From the NCBI GenBank assembly GCA_012728025.1, contig JAAYFX010000252.1:1-7183 (forward strand): DNA of 7,183 bases, in the 5' to 3' direction. The notes beneath the pieces were generated by a model. That model was given only the letters and a program-made list of their open reading frames with translations, searched no databases and was not told the origin of the DNA. Positions 1-5,352 of the stretch are shown here, in pieces. Source of the stretch: Clostridiales bacterium. Its GTDB lineage: Bacteria > Bacillota > Clostridia > Oscillospirales > Oscillospiraceae. The translations under genes were made by a program, and so were the position numbers. How positions within the stretch are numbered: position 1 is the stretch's first letter; each line of letters opens with the position of its first letter.

Positions 1-143
1 ACAATGTCTGCGAGAGAAGCGCCGTTTTAGGGGCAGGAGAGGGAGCAAGGCTTACCATTAAAAAACACTGCCTTGGGCATGTCACCATGGCTCTTGCCGA
101 AAAAGCTTTCAGCCTTAAATTTGAGGAGGGCTATGATGAATAA
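1..143 (+). CDS. cbiG: Cobalt-precorrin-5A hydrolase CbiG, C-terminal end (5' partial)
   Basis: Only the last 46 codons are present, read from base 3 to the TAA at 141-143. CbiG opens the ring-A delta-lactone of cobalt-precorrin-5A and releases acetaldehyde, a step particular to the anaerobic cobalamin route. The visible part begins with NVCERSAVLGAG and continues through LTIKKHCLGHVTMALA. This fits the end of the CbiG C-terminal domain, where a (V)CE.(A/S)A segment is followed by a lysine strand and a (V)T.A(I/L)A helix. The other two forward frames hit stops at once (TAG at 28-30, TAA at 59-61). The stop overlaps the start of cbiH by 8 bases, which supports co-translation. The assignment rests on a short tail plus the gene context, so a CbiG fused to another domain upstream cannot be excluded. 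Confidence 0.82.
   Translation, partial: NVCERSAVLGAGEGARLTIKKHCLGHVTMALAEKAFSLKFEEGYDE
124..130 (+). promoter_or_regulatory. Ribosome binding site that decides the cbiH start
   Basis: AGGAGGG lies inside the end of cbiG. Two ATG codons follow directly, at 133 and 136. The AGGAGG core leaves 3 bases before the first ATG and 6 before the second, so the second is the better placed start. It gives MNKIYVVGLGPG, the usual short lead into the tetrapyrrole methylase fold. Confidence 0.75.
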
Positions 144-870
144 AATCTATGTTGTGGGCCTTGGCCCCGGAGACGAAAAATATATGACCGGTGAGGCAAG
201 GGCGGCTCTTGAAAGCTGTGAGCTTATCTGTGGTTACAGTGTATATGTTGACTTGGTGTCTCCCCTTTTTCCCGAAAAACCTGTTTTCACCACCCCTATG
301 ACAAGGGAGATTGAGCGCTGCCGTACTGCTCTTTCCCATGTGGCAGAAGGCAAAACCGTTGCCATGGTTTGCAGCGGTGATGCTGGAGTTTATGGCATGG
401 CGGGGCTTATTTATGAGCTTTCTTCGGAATACCCCCCTGTGGAAATCGAGGTTGTAAGCGGGGTTACAGCCGCCTTGTCCGGTGCCGCGGTTTTGGGGGC
501 ACCTTTAAGCCACGATTTTGCCGTTATCTCCTTATCAGACCTTTTAACAGACTGGGAGCTTATCGAAAAACGGCTGGAACTTGCCGCCCAAGGGGATTTT
601 TGTCTTGCCCTGTATAACCCCGCCAGCAAAAAACGTGCAGAGCATCTTAATAGAGCCTGCGCAATTCTCCTCAAACACAAGTCACCGGAAACTGTCTGCG
701 GCTGGGTCAGAAACATTGGCAGGGACGGAGAAAGCTTTGAAATAATGAGCCTTGGGGAGCTTCAAAACGCTAAGCTTGATATGTTTTGCACTGTCTTTGT
801 GGGAAATGCCGAAACAAAGATTATAAAGGGTCGTATGGTCACCCCTCGGGGCTATGAAAAAAAGCTATGA
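136..870 (+). CDS. cbiH: Cobalt-precorrin-3B C17-methyltransferase CbiH
   Basis: A cytoplasmic enzyme that transfers a methyl group from S-adenosylmethionine to C17 of cobalt-factor III/precorrin-3 and contracts the ring. The 244-residue product has the whole tetrapyrrole (corrin/porphyrin) methylase fold: VVGLGPGD at residues 6-13, the SAM-loop motif SGDAGVYGM at 80-88, VVSGVTAALSGAA soon after, and LYNPASKKR at 159-167 near the fold's second domain. LSHDFAVISLSDLLT.W and the end MVTPRGYE are typical of CbiH/CobJ and separate it from the CbiL, CbiF and CbiE paralogues. The length is that of a stand-alone CbiH with no C-terminal extension. I chose ATG 136 for its Shine-Dalgarno spacing; an upstream in-frame TTG at 73 would add residues unlike the family. 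It overlaps cbiG by 8 bases and cbiJ by 4 (ATGA). An A7 run sits in its last codons. Confidence 0.95.
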   Translation: MNKIYVVGLGPGDEKYMTGEARAALESCELICGYSVYVDLVSPLFPEKPVFTTPMTREIERCRTALSHVAEGKTVAMVCSGDAGVYGMAGLIYELSSEYPPVEIEVVSGVTAALSGAAVLGAPLSHDFAVISLSDLLTDWELIEKRLELAAQGDFCLALYNPASKKRAEHLNRACAILLKHKSPETVCGWVRNIGRDGESFEIMSLGELQNAKLDMFCTVFVGNAETKIIKGRMVTPRGYEKKL

Positions 871-876
871 AAACAG
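851..876 (+). repeat. 13-bp imperfect tandem duplication at the cbiH/cbiJ overlap
   Basis: Bases 851-863 (GCTATGAAAAAAA) are followed directly by 864-876 (GCTATGAAAACAG). The first ten bases are identical and 11 of 13 match overall. The repeat covers the last cbiH codons and the cbiJ start, so cbiJ's ATG is the ATG of the second copy. The A7 tract it contains includes A AAA AAG at 858-864, set in the zero frame as a -1 slippery site. Confidence 0.6.
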
Positions 877-1616
877 AGCTTTTGATTTTTGGCGGAACCA
901 CAGAAGGGCGGGAAATATCCCTTTTGGCAGAGAGCCTTGGCTATAAGGTTACCCTTTGCGTGGCAACGGATTACGGCGAGGCGCAAATGGAAAAGCGGGA
1001 AAACCTTAAGGTCAAAATTGGCAGGCTGAATGAAGATGAAATGGCAGAGCTTATAAGTGGCGGTGACTTTGCCGCTGTTATAGATGCAAGCCACCCTTAC
1101 GCTACGGAGCTTCGCCAAAACATCATTAAAGCCTGCGAAAAAACTAGCCGCCGCCGTCTGCGCCTTTTAAGAGAGCAGTCCGAGCTCAAAGGCTGCAACT
1201 GTTTTGATAGTTTGGAAAAAGCCTGCGGAAAAGCTTCCGAAATCGAGGGAAACATCCTTGCTGTAACAGGCAGTAAAGAGCTTTTGCCATACACTAAAAT
1301 AAAAGGCTGGCCTTCAAGGGTTTTTGTGCGGGTTTTGCCCACCAAAGCTTCTTTAGAGCTTTGCCGCAAGGCAGGGGTGCCGGAAGAAAATATAATAGCG
1401 GCAAAAGGGCCTTTTTCAAAGGAAGAAAACCTCTTGCATTTGCAAAACCATGATATAAAAATCATGATTACAAAAGACGGCGGCCCTGAAGGCGGCTTTG
1501 AAAACAAGGTTTTAGCCGCTCAATCTGTGGGGGCAAAGGTTTTTGTTGTGCGCCGCCCTATGGAGGAGGGGCATAGCTTTTCGCAAGTGGAAAACATTTT
1601 AAGGGAGGGCTTATAA
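867..1616 (+). CDS. cbiJ: Cobalt-precorrin-6A reductase CbiJ
   Basis: An NAD(P)H-dependent cytoplasmic reductase that reduces a double bond of the macrocycle, converting cobalt-precorrin-6A to cobalt-precorrin-6B before the CbiE/CbiT methylations. The 249-residue protein is of normal family length. It begins with a Rossmann-like strand and loop, LIFGGTTEGREIS (residues 6-18), and has the family hallmark DASHPYA at 73-79. GSKEL at 135-139 and AAKGPFS at 178-184 are further conserved segments, followed by ITKDGGPEGG, the dinucleotide-side motif near the C-terminus. The ATG sits in an ATGA overlap with the cbiH stop. No good Shine-Dalgarno precedes it (only a GGGG at 847-850, 16 bases away), so translation probably depends on ribosomes finishing cbiH. 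The TAA stop abuts the cbiET start with no gap. In this context the anaerobic name CbiJ is preferred over CobK. Confidence 0.94.
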   Translation: MKTELLIFGGTTEGREISLLAESLGYKVTLCVATDYGEAQMEKRENLKVKIGRLNEDEMAELISGGDFAAVIDASHPYATELRQNIIKACEKTSRRRLRLLREQSELKGCNCFDSLEKACGKASEIEGNILAVTGSKELLPYTKIKGWPSRVFVRVLPTKASLELCRKAGVPEENIIAAKGPFSKEENLLHLQNHDIKIMITKDGGPEGGFENKVLAAQSVGAKVFVVRRPMEEGHSFSQVENILREGL

Positions 1617-2828
1617 ATGCGTATCAGCCTTATCGGTGTTGGCATGGGAAATCCGGATACCTTGACCTTAGGTGCCTTAAAAGCCATTGAAAACGCTCAG
1701 CTTATAATCGGCGCTCCTCGCTTGCTGGAAAGCTTAAGCCATCTCTGCAAGGGAGAAATTTATAGCACCATATCTCCTGATGAGATAAAATCTATAATTG
1801 ACGAAAGGCAAAACCTTGAAACAACTGCGGTTTTAATGAGCGGAGACTTGGGCTTTTACAGCGGAGCAAATAAGCTTTTGCCCCTACTTTCAGGCTATGA
1901 GGTGGAAACTATAAGCGGCATTACAACGGTTTCTTACCTTGCCGCAAAGCTCTGTAAACCTTGGCAGGATGTGAAGCTTGTTAGCGCCCATGGGACGGAT
2001 TGCAATGTTTTAGCCGCTGTTTTGTCGGCAAAGGAAGTCTTTTTCCTCACAGGTGGAAAAATAAGCCCTCGTGATATTATAAATGAGCTAAATAATGCAG
2101 GTCTTGGCAATGCCGAAGTAAGTGTTGGGGCAAATTTATCATATCCTGACGAAATGATAGTAACAGACAAGGCCGCCGCCTTAAAAAATCGGGATTTTCC
2201 TCCCCTTTCTGCCCTTTGGGTTAAAAGGGAGGACTTTGAAGATAACTTTTCAATCTCAACAGGGCTTGCGGATGAAAACTTTATACGGGGTGAAGTTCCC
2301 ATGACAAAAAGCGAGGTTCGTGCCGCTGTTATTTCAAAACTGCGCCCCAGTAAAAGGGATGTTATATACGACATTGGCGCCGGCACAGGCTCCGTTTCCA
2401 TAGAGCTTTCACGGCTTTCGCCGGAGATTAAGGTTTTCGCTGTGGAATGCCTGCCAGAGGGCTGGGAGCTTATAGAAAAAAACCGCGAGAAATTTTCGGC
2501 TTATAACCTTACCCTCGTAAAAGGCATGGCACCCAAGGTCATGGAAAATCTCCCTGCTCCCCACTGCGCTTTTATAGGTGGCAGCCGTGGGAACATGGGG
2601 GAAATTTTAGAGTCCCTTTTAGGAAAAAACCCCGCTGTGCGCATAGTTATAAGCGCCATTGCGGCGGAAACTCTGGGGCAGGCTTTGACCAGTTTAAAGG
2701 AGCTGGGCTTTAAAAATATTGAAATAAGCCAGATTTCCATAAGCCGCTCCAAGGCAGTTTCCGACTATCACCTTATGATGGGCCAAAACCCTGTGTTTCT
2801 CCTATCAGGAGAAGGGAGGGGTGTTTAG
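1617..2828 (+). CDS. cbiET: Fused cobalt-precorrin-7 C5- and -6B C15-methyltransferase CbiET (decarboxylating)
   Basis: A two-domain enzyme of 403 residues equivalent to CobL of the aerobic pathway. Residues 1 to about 205 form CbiE, a tetrapyrrole methylase with IGVGMGNPD (6-14), SGDLGFYSG (75-83) and the following SGITTVSYLAA. This part methylates C5. After a linker of roughly 15 residues, the segment DENFIRGEVPMTKSEVRA (219-236) opens the CbiT domain, a class I SAM methyltransferase with the nucleotide loop DIGAGTGS at 252-259, an acidic strand end AVE, and FIGGS at 319-323. CbiT methylates C15 and decarboxylates the ring-C acetate. The fusion couples two late steps of the same substrate series. 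A GGGAGGG at 1603-1609, 7 bases before the ATG and inside the end of cbiJ, supports the start. The TAG stop abuts the TTG start of cbiA. Confidence 0.95.
   Translation: MRISLIGVGMGNPDTLTLGALKAIENAQLIIGAPRLLESLSHLCKGEIYSTISPDEIKSIIDERQNLETTAVLMSGDLGFYSGANKLLPLLSGYEVETISGITTVSYLAAKLCKPWQDVKLVSAHGTDCNVLAAVLSAKEVFFLTGGKISPRDIINELNNAGLGNAEVSVGANLSYPDEMIVTDKAAALKNRDFPPLSALWVKREDFEDNFSISTGLADENFIRGEVPMTKSEVRAAVISKLRPSKRDVIYDIGAGTGSVSIELSRLSPEIKVFAVECLPEGWELIEKNREKFSAYNLTLVKGMAPKVMENLPAPHCAFIGGSRGNMGEILESLLGKNPAVRIVISAIAAETLGQALTSLKELGFKNIEISQISISRSKAVSDYHLMMGQNPVFLLSGEGRGV
2814..2821 (+). promoter_or_regulatory. Ribosome binding site that supports the cbiA TTG start
   Basis: GGGAGGGG lies in the last codons of cbiET and ends 7 bases before the TTG at 2829, a standard distance. 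The next in-frame ATG, at 2847, would leave about 25 bases and trim the start of the first strand of the P-loop domain. Confidence 0.7.
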
Positions 2829-4199
2829 TTGAATTTTCCGAGAATTATGCTGGCAGGAGCCTCCAGCGGCAGCGGCAAAACCACAATTACCTGCGGTGTT
2901 TTGCTTTTGCTTCGGCAAATGGGGCTATCTCCTGCCGCCTTTAAATGCGGGCCGGATTATATAGACCCCATGTTCCACGCTGAAATAACAGGGGCAAAAA
3001 CCGCAAATCTGGATTTGTTTTTTACAGATGAAGAAATGGTGCGCTCCCTTATGCTAGAAGGGGCTTCCGGCTGCGGCATTGGGGTCTTAGAGGGCGTTAT
3101 GGGCTATTACGACGGTCTTGGAGGAAAAACGGACATAGCCTCTGCCTATCATCTTTCCAAAGCCACAAAAACCCCTGCCATTCTCATAGTGGACGCAAAG
3201 GGCGCTTCACTTTCCCTTTGCGCCCTTATAAATGGCTTTTTGGGCTTTCGGAAGGACTCTAATATAAAAGCAGTTTTCCTAAACCACTGCTCCAAAGCTC
3301 AATATGAACTTATAAAGCCCCTTATCGAAGACGAGTGCAAGGTCGAAGTCATAGGCTATCTTCCTCAAGACAGGCGCTTTGCCATGGAAAGCAGGCATTT
3401 AGGTTTGGTAACGGCAACAGAGGTGGCGGATATACGGCAAAAGCTTGAAGCCTTGGCGGAAACCCTTTCCGAAACCATGGACATTAAAAGGCTCATAAAG
3501 CTGGCCTCAGAGGCTCCCGACCTTGAGGCGAAACCCATAGACATACAGCCTGTTACGGAAAAAGCGCCTATTATAGCCGTTGCCAAAGACAAGGCATTTT
3601 GCTTTTACTATCGTGAAAATCTGGAGCTTTTAGAAAGGCTTGGGGCAAGGCTTAAGTTTTTTTCACCCCTTGAGGATGAAAGACTGCCCGAGGGCACAAG
3701 AGCCTTATACCTTGGCGGCGGCTACCCTGAGCTTTACGGAAAGGAGCTTTCCGTAAACCGAGGGCTTCTTTCGGAAATTAAAACGGCAGGGGAAAAGGGG
3801 CTACCCATCCTCGCCGAGTGCGGCGGCTTTATGTATCTTCATAAACAAATGCGGGACAAAGAGGATAGGCTCTGGCCGCAAGTGGGGCTTATAGATGCAG
3901 GCTGTTATTTCACAGGCTCCCTTCGCCGCTTTGGGTACTCAAAGCTTACAGCAAAAAACGACAATCTCCTTTGTAAAAAAGGCGAGGGTATTGCCGCCCA
4001 CGAGTTTCACTATTTTGAGTCTGAGTCCGCCGGAGAAAGCTTTCTTGCTAAAAAACCCCTTAGGGAAAAAAGCTGGGACTGTATCCATGGCAGCAAAAAT
4101 CTTTTCGCTGGCTTTCCTCATATATACTTTTACGCAAATCCCAGCTTTGCAAAAAACTTTGTTATAGCGGCAGAGGAATTTGGAGGTATGGCAAAATGA
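2829..4199 (+). CDS. cbiA: Cobyrinate a,c-diamide synthase CbiA
   Basis: A cytoplasmic ATP- and glutamine-dependent amidase that converts the a and c acetates of cob(II)yrinate to amides. The 456 residues match the usual size for CbiA and carry both domains. The N-terminal DTBS-like ATPase domain has the P-loop GASSGSGKTT (10-19), CGPDYIDPMFH (40-50) and EGVMGYYDG (88-96). The C-terminal glutamine amidotransferase domain has LGGGYPELY (295-303), the nucleophile Cys331 in ILAECGGFMYL, HEFHY (391-395), and His431 in FPHIYFYANP, where the family places its catalytic histidine. The catalytic set looks intact. It starts with TTG immediately after the cbiET stop and ends in an ATGA overlap with cobT. 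Its size and P-loop layout fit CbiA better than cobyric acid synthase CbiP, which shares the fold. Reverse-strand and +1-frame ORFs here are shadows. Confidence 0.95.
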   Translation: MNFPRIMLAGASSGSGKTTITCGVLLLLRQMGLSPAAFKCGPDYIDPMFHAEITGAKTANLDLFFTDEEMVRSLMLEGASGCGIGVLEGVMGYYDGLGGKTDIASAYHLSKATKTPAILIVDAKGASLSLCALINGFLGFRKDSNIKAVFLNHCSKAQYELIKPLIEDECKVEVIGYLPQDRRFAMESRHLGLVTATEVADIRQKLEALAETLSETMDIKRLIKLASEAPDLEAKPIDIQPVTEKAPIIAVAKDKAFCFYYRENLELLERLGARLKFFSPLEDERLPEGTRALYLGGGYPELYGKELSVNRGLLSEIKTAGEKGLPILAECGGFMYLHKQMRDKEDRLWPQVGLIDAGCYFTGSLRRFGYSKLTAKNDNLLCKKGEGIAAHEFHYFESESAGESFLAKKPLREKSWDCIHGSKNLFAGFPHIYFYANPSFAKNFVIAAEEFGGMAK

Positions 4200-5281
4200 A
4201 AACAGGCAAAGAAGCAAAACTTTCACCAATTCGGGAAGCCTGCTCTATGATAGGCCCATTAGACAGGGAAATTGCGGAAAAATGTCAGGAAAAGTGGTCA
4301 TCCCTCGCTCTTCCTCTTGGCAGTTTGGGGCTTTTGCAGGAGACCGTTGTCAAAATCTGCTCTATGACAAAAAGCCTTGAGCCATCAATTAAAAAGCGCT
4401 GTGTGGTGGTTTTCTGTGCCGATAACGGCGTTGTCTCCGAGGGGGTCACCCAGACGGGCAGTGAGGTTACAGCCATCGTTGCCAAAAACCTTTGCACAGG
4501 GGACACAAGCGTTTGCAAAATGGCAAGGGTGGCAGGTGCAGATGTCATCCCTGTTGATATGGGGATGAACCTTCCCATAGACGATACTCGTATACTTTTA
4601 AAAAGGCTTGGAAATGGAACAAAAAACATGGTAAAAGAGCCTGCCATGACGAGAAAAACCGCCGAGGACGGCATTATGACGGGGATAGACCTTGTGGGAA
4701 AACTTAAAAAAGAGGGCTACGGCCTTTTGGCCGCCGGTGAAATGGGCATAGGAAACACCACAAGCTCCAGTGCTGTTGCCTCGGTTTTGCTCTCCCAGCC
4801 CATAGAGCGCATGACAGGTGTGGGGGCAGGGCTTTCAAGTCAGGGGCTAATTAGAAAAATTAAGGCCATAGAAACTGCCATAGAAAAAAATCGACCTGAC
4901 AAAAGTGACCCTTTGGACGTTATTTCTAAGGTGGGCGGCTTTGATATAGCGGCAATGACAGGACTTTTTCTTGGCGGAGCCATACATAGGGTTCCGGTGC
5001 TGATAGACGGCTTTATTTCCAGTGTGGCCGCCCTTTGCGCCATGAGACTTTGCCCCGAGGCAGGGGATTTTATGTTGGCATCCCATGTCAGCGGTGAGCC
5101 TGCTGGAGCCTTGCTTTTAGAAGCCTTGGGTCAAAAATCCTTCATTTCTGCCGGTATGCGTTTGGGAGAAGGAACTGGGGCTGTGGCGGCAATGCCCATA
5201 ATCGACATGGCCTTTTCTGTGTATTCATCCATGTGTACCTTTGAGGAAACAAATATAGAGGCTTATAAGCCCTTATCCTAA
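4196..5281 (+). CDS. cobT: Nicotinate-nucleotide--dimethylbenzimidazole phosphoribosyltransferase CobT
   Basis: A cytoplasmic enzyme that moves phosphoribose from nicotinate mononucleotide to the lower-ligand base, usually 5,6-dimethylbenzimidazole, giving alpha-ribazole 5'-phosphate for nucleotide-loop assembly. The 361 residues span the whole family: GPLD near 20-23, LALPLGSLG near 38-46, CADNGVVSEGV (74-84), GEMGIGNTTSSSAV with Glu182, and RLGEGTGA with Glu325. Glu182 and Glu325 correspond, at a constant offset of 8, to Glu174 and the catalytic base Glu317 as I recall them for Salmonella CobT. The start is supported by GGAGG at 4182-4186, 9 bases upstream inside cbiA, and by the 4-base ATGA overlap. 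The base-binding segment reads GVTQTGSEVT rather than the enterobacterial form, a version I associate with Firmicutes, so the true base cannot be told from sequence alone. No cobU or cobS follows directly. Confidence 0.95.
   Translation: MKTGKEAKLSPIREACSMIGPLDREIAEKCQEKWSSLALPLGSLGLLQETVVKICSMTKSLEPSIKKRCVVVFCADNGVVSEGVTQTGSEVTAIVAKNLCTGDTSVCKMARVAGADVIPVDMGMNLPIDDTRILLKRLGNGTKNMVKEPAMTRKTAEDGIMTGIDLVGKLKKEGYGLLAAGEMGIGNTTSSSAVASVLLSQPIERMTGVGAGLSSQGLIRKIKAIETAIEKNRPDKSDPLDVISKVGGFDIAAMTGLFLGGAIHRVPVLIDGFISSVAALCAMRLCPEAGDFMLASHVSGEPAGALLLEALGQKSFISAGMRLGEGTGAVAAMPIIDMAFSVYSSMCTFEETNIEAYKPLS
5241..5269 (+). promoter_or_regulatory. Candidate sigma-A-type internal promoter for cbiB-cobD
   Basis: TTGAGG (5241-5246) and TATAAG (5264-5269) are separated by exactly 17 bases, matching TTGACA/TATAAT at 4/6 and 5/6 positions. 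They lie in the final codons of cobT and would start transcription near 5276, about 75 bases before cbiB. The -10 lies within a 12-base palindrome. CTTATA is common in the coding DNA here because Leu-Ile and similar codon pairs are frequent, so chance is a real alternative. Confidence 0.28.
5260..5271. repeat. 12-bp perfect palindrome at the 3' end of cobT
   Basis: GGCTTATAAGCC is its own reverse complement. It lies in the last cobT codons (A-Y-K-P) and covers the candidate -10. It resembles a second palindrome 30 bases downstream. It could be a small operator, or an accident of codon use. Confidence 0.4.
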
Positions 5282-5300
5282 AAAGGCTGGGCAAAAATTA

Positions 5301-5318
5301 GCTTTATAAAGCGGCCGC
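5301..5318. repeat. Two overlapping palindromes upstream of cbiB
   Basis: GCTTTATAAAGC (5301-5312) and GCGGCCGC (5311-5318) share the bases GC at 5311-5312. Both are perfect self-complements. Without loops they are poor RNA hairpins and are more like possible protein-binding sites in DNA. Function is unproven. Confidence 0.4.
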
Positions 5319-5338
5319 AGATGCTTTTACTAAGGCTT

Positions 5339-5344
5339 GGGAGG
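5339..5344 (+). promoter_or_regulatory. Ribosome binding site that supports the cbiB TTG start
   Basis: GGGAGG ends 8 bases before TTG 5353. The ATG at 5346 is out of the cbiB frame and too close to this site, and the ATG at 5321 opens a 12-residue frame that ends at 5359. TTG 5353 is therefore the best start. Confidence 0.7.
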
Positions 5345-5352
5345 AATGGCAA

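Larger units (their letters stand above)
5282..5352 (+). other. Intergenic region between cobT and cbiB
   Basis: This 71-base gap is the only break in tight gene packing from cbiG to cbiB. It holds a perfect 12-base palindrome, GCTTTATAAAGC (5301-5312), which runs into an 8-base one, GCGGCCGC (5311-5318), and the cbiB ribosome binding site. I see no convincing terminator: there is no GC-rich stem followed by a T run. I see no B12-box or cobalamin riboswitch core. A TAG at 5299-5301 closes the cbiB frame upstream, and no ATG or GTG lies in that frame before 5353. Confidence 0.6.

Noticed and set aside
73..135. Upstream TTG start for cbiH, adding 21 residues
   Set aside because: The extra residues do not resemble the family, lie wholly within the cbiG reading region, and ignore the strong AGGAGGG at 124-130.
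2287..2303. Internal start for a separate CbiT: GGGGTGA followed 7 bases later by ATG 2301
   Set aside because: It would remove the conserved DENFIR segment (residues 219-224) at the front of the CbiT domain, and the frame is open throughout, so a single fused product is simpler.
3895..4568. Forward-strand ORFs at 3895-4167, 4180-4380 and 4377-4568
   Set aside because: They are out of frame within cbiA and cobT, whose conserved motifs run through the same bases, and their products show no family features.
115..5086. Several reverse-strand ORFs of 67-155 codons (for example 411-716, 1097-1507, 1934-2401, 4285-4674)
   Set aside because: They lie opposite well-supported cobalamin genes, have low-complexity Ser/Pro/Lys-rich products with no recognisable motif, and are the expected shadows of the coding strand.
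5268..5288. Possible terminator stem AGCC...GGCT at the end of cobT
   Set aside because: Only four pairs plus a bulged extension, and no T run follows, so it is too weak for an intrinsic terminator.
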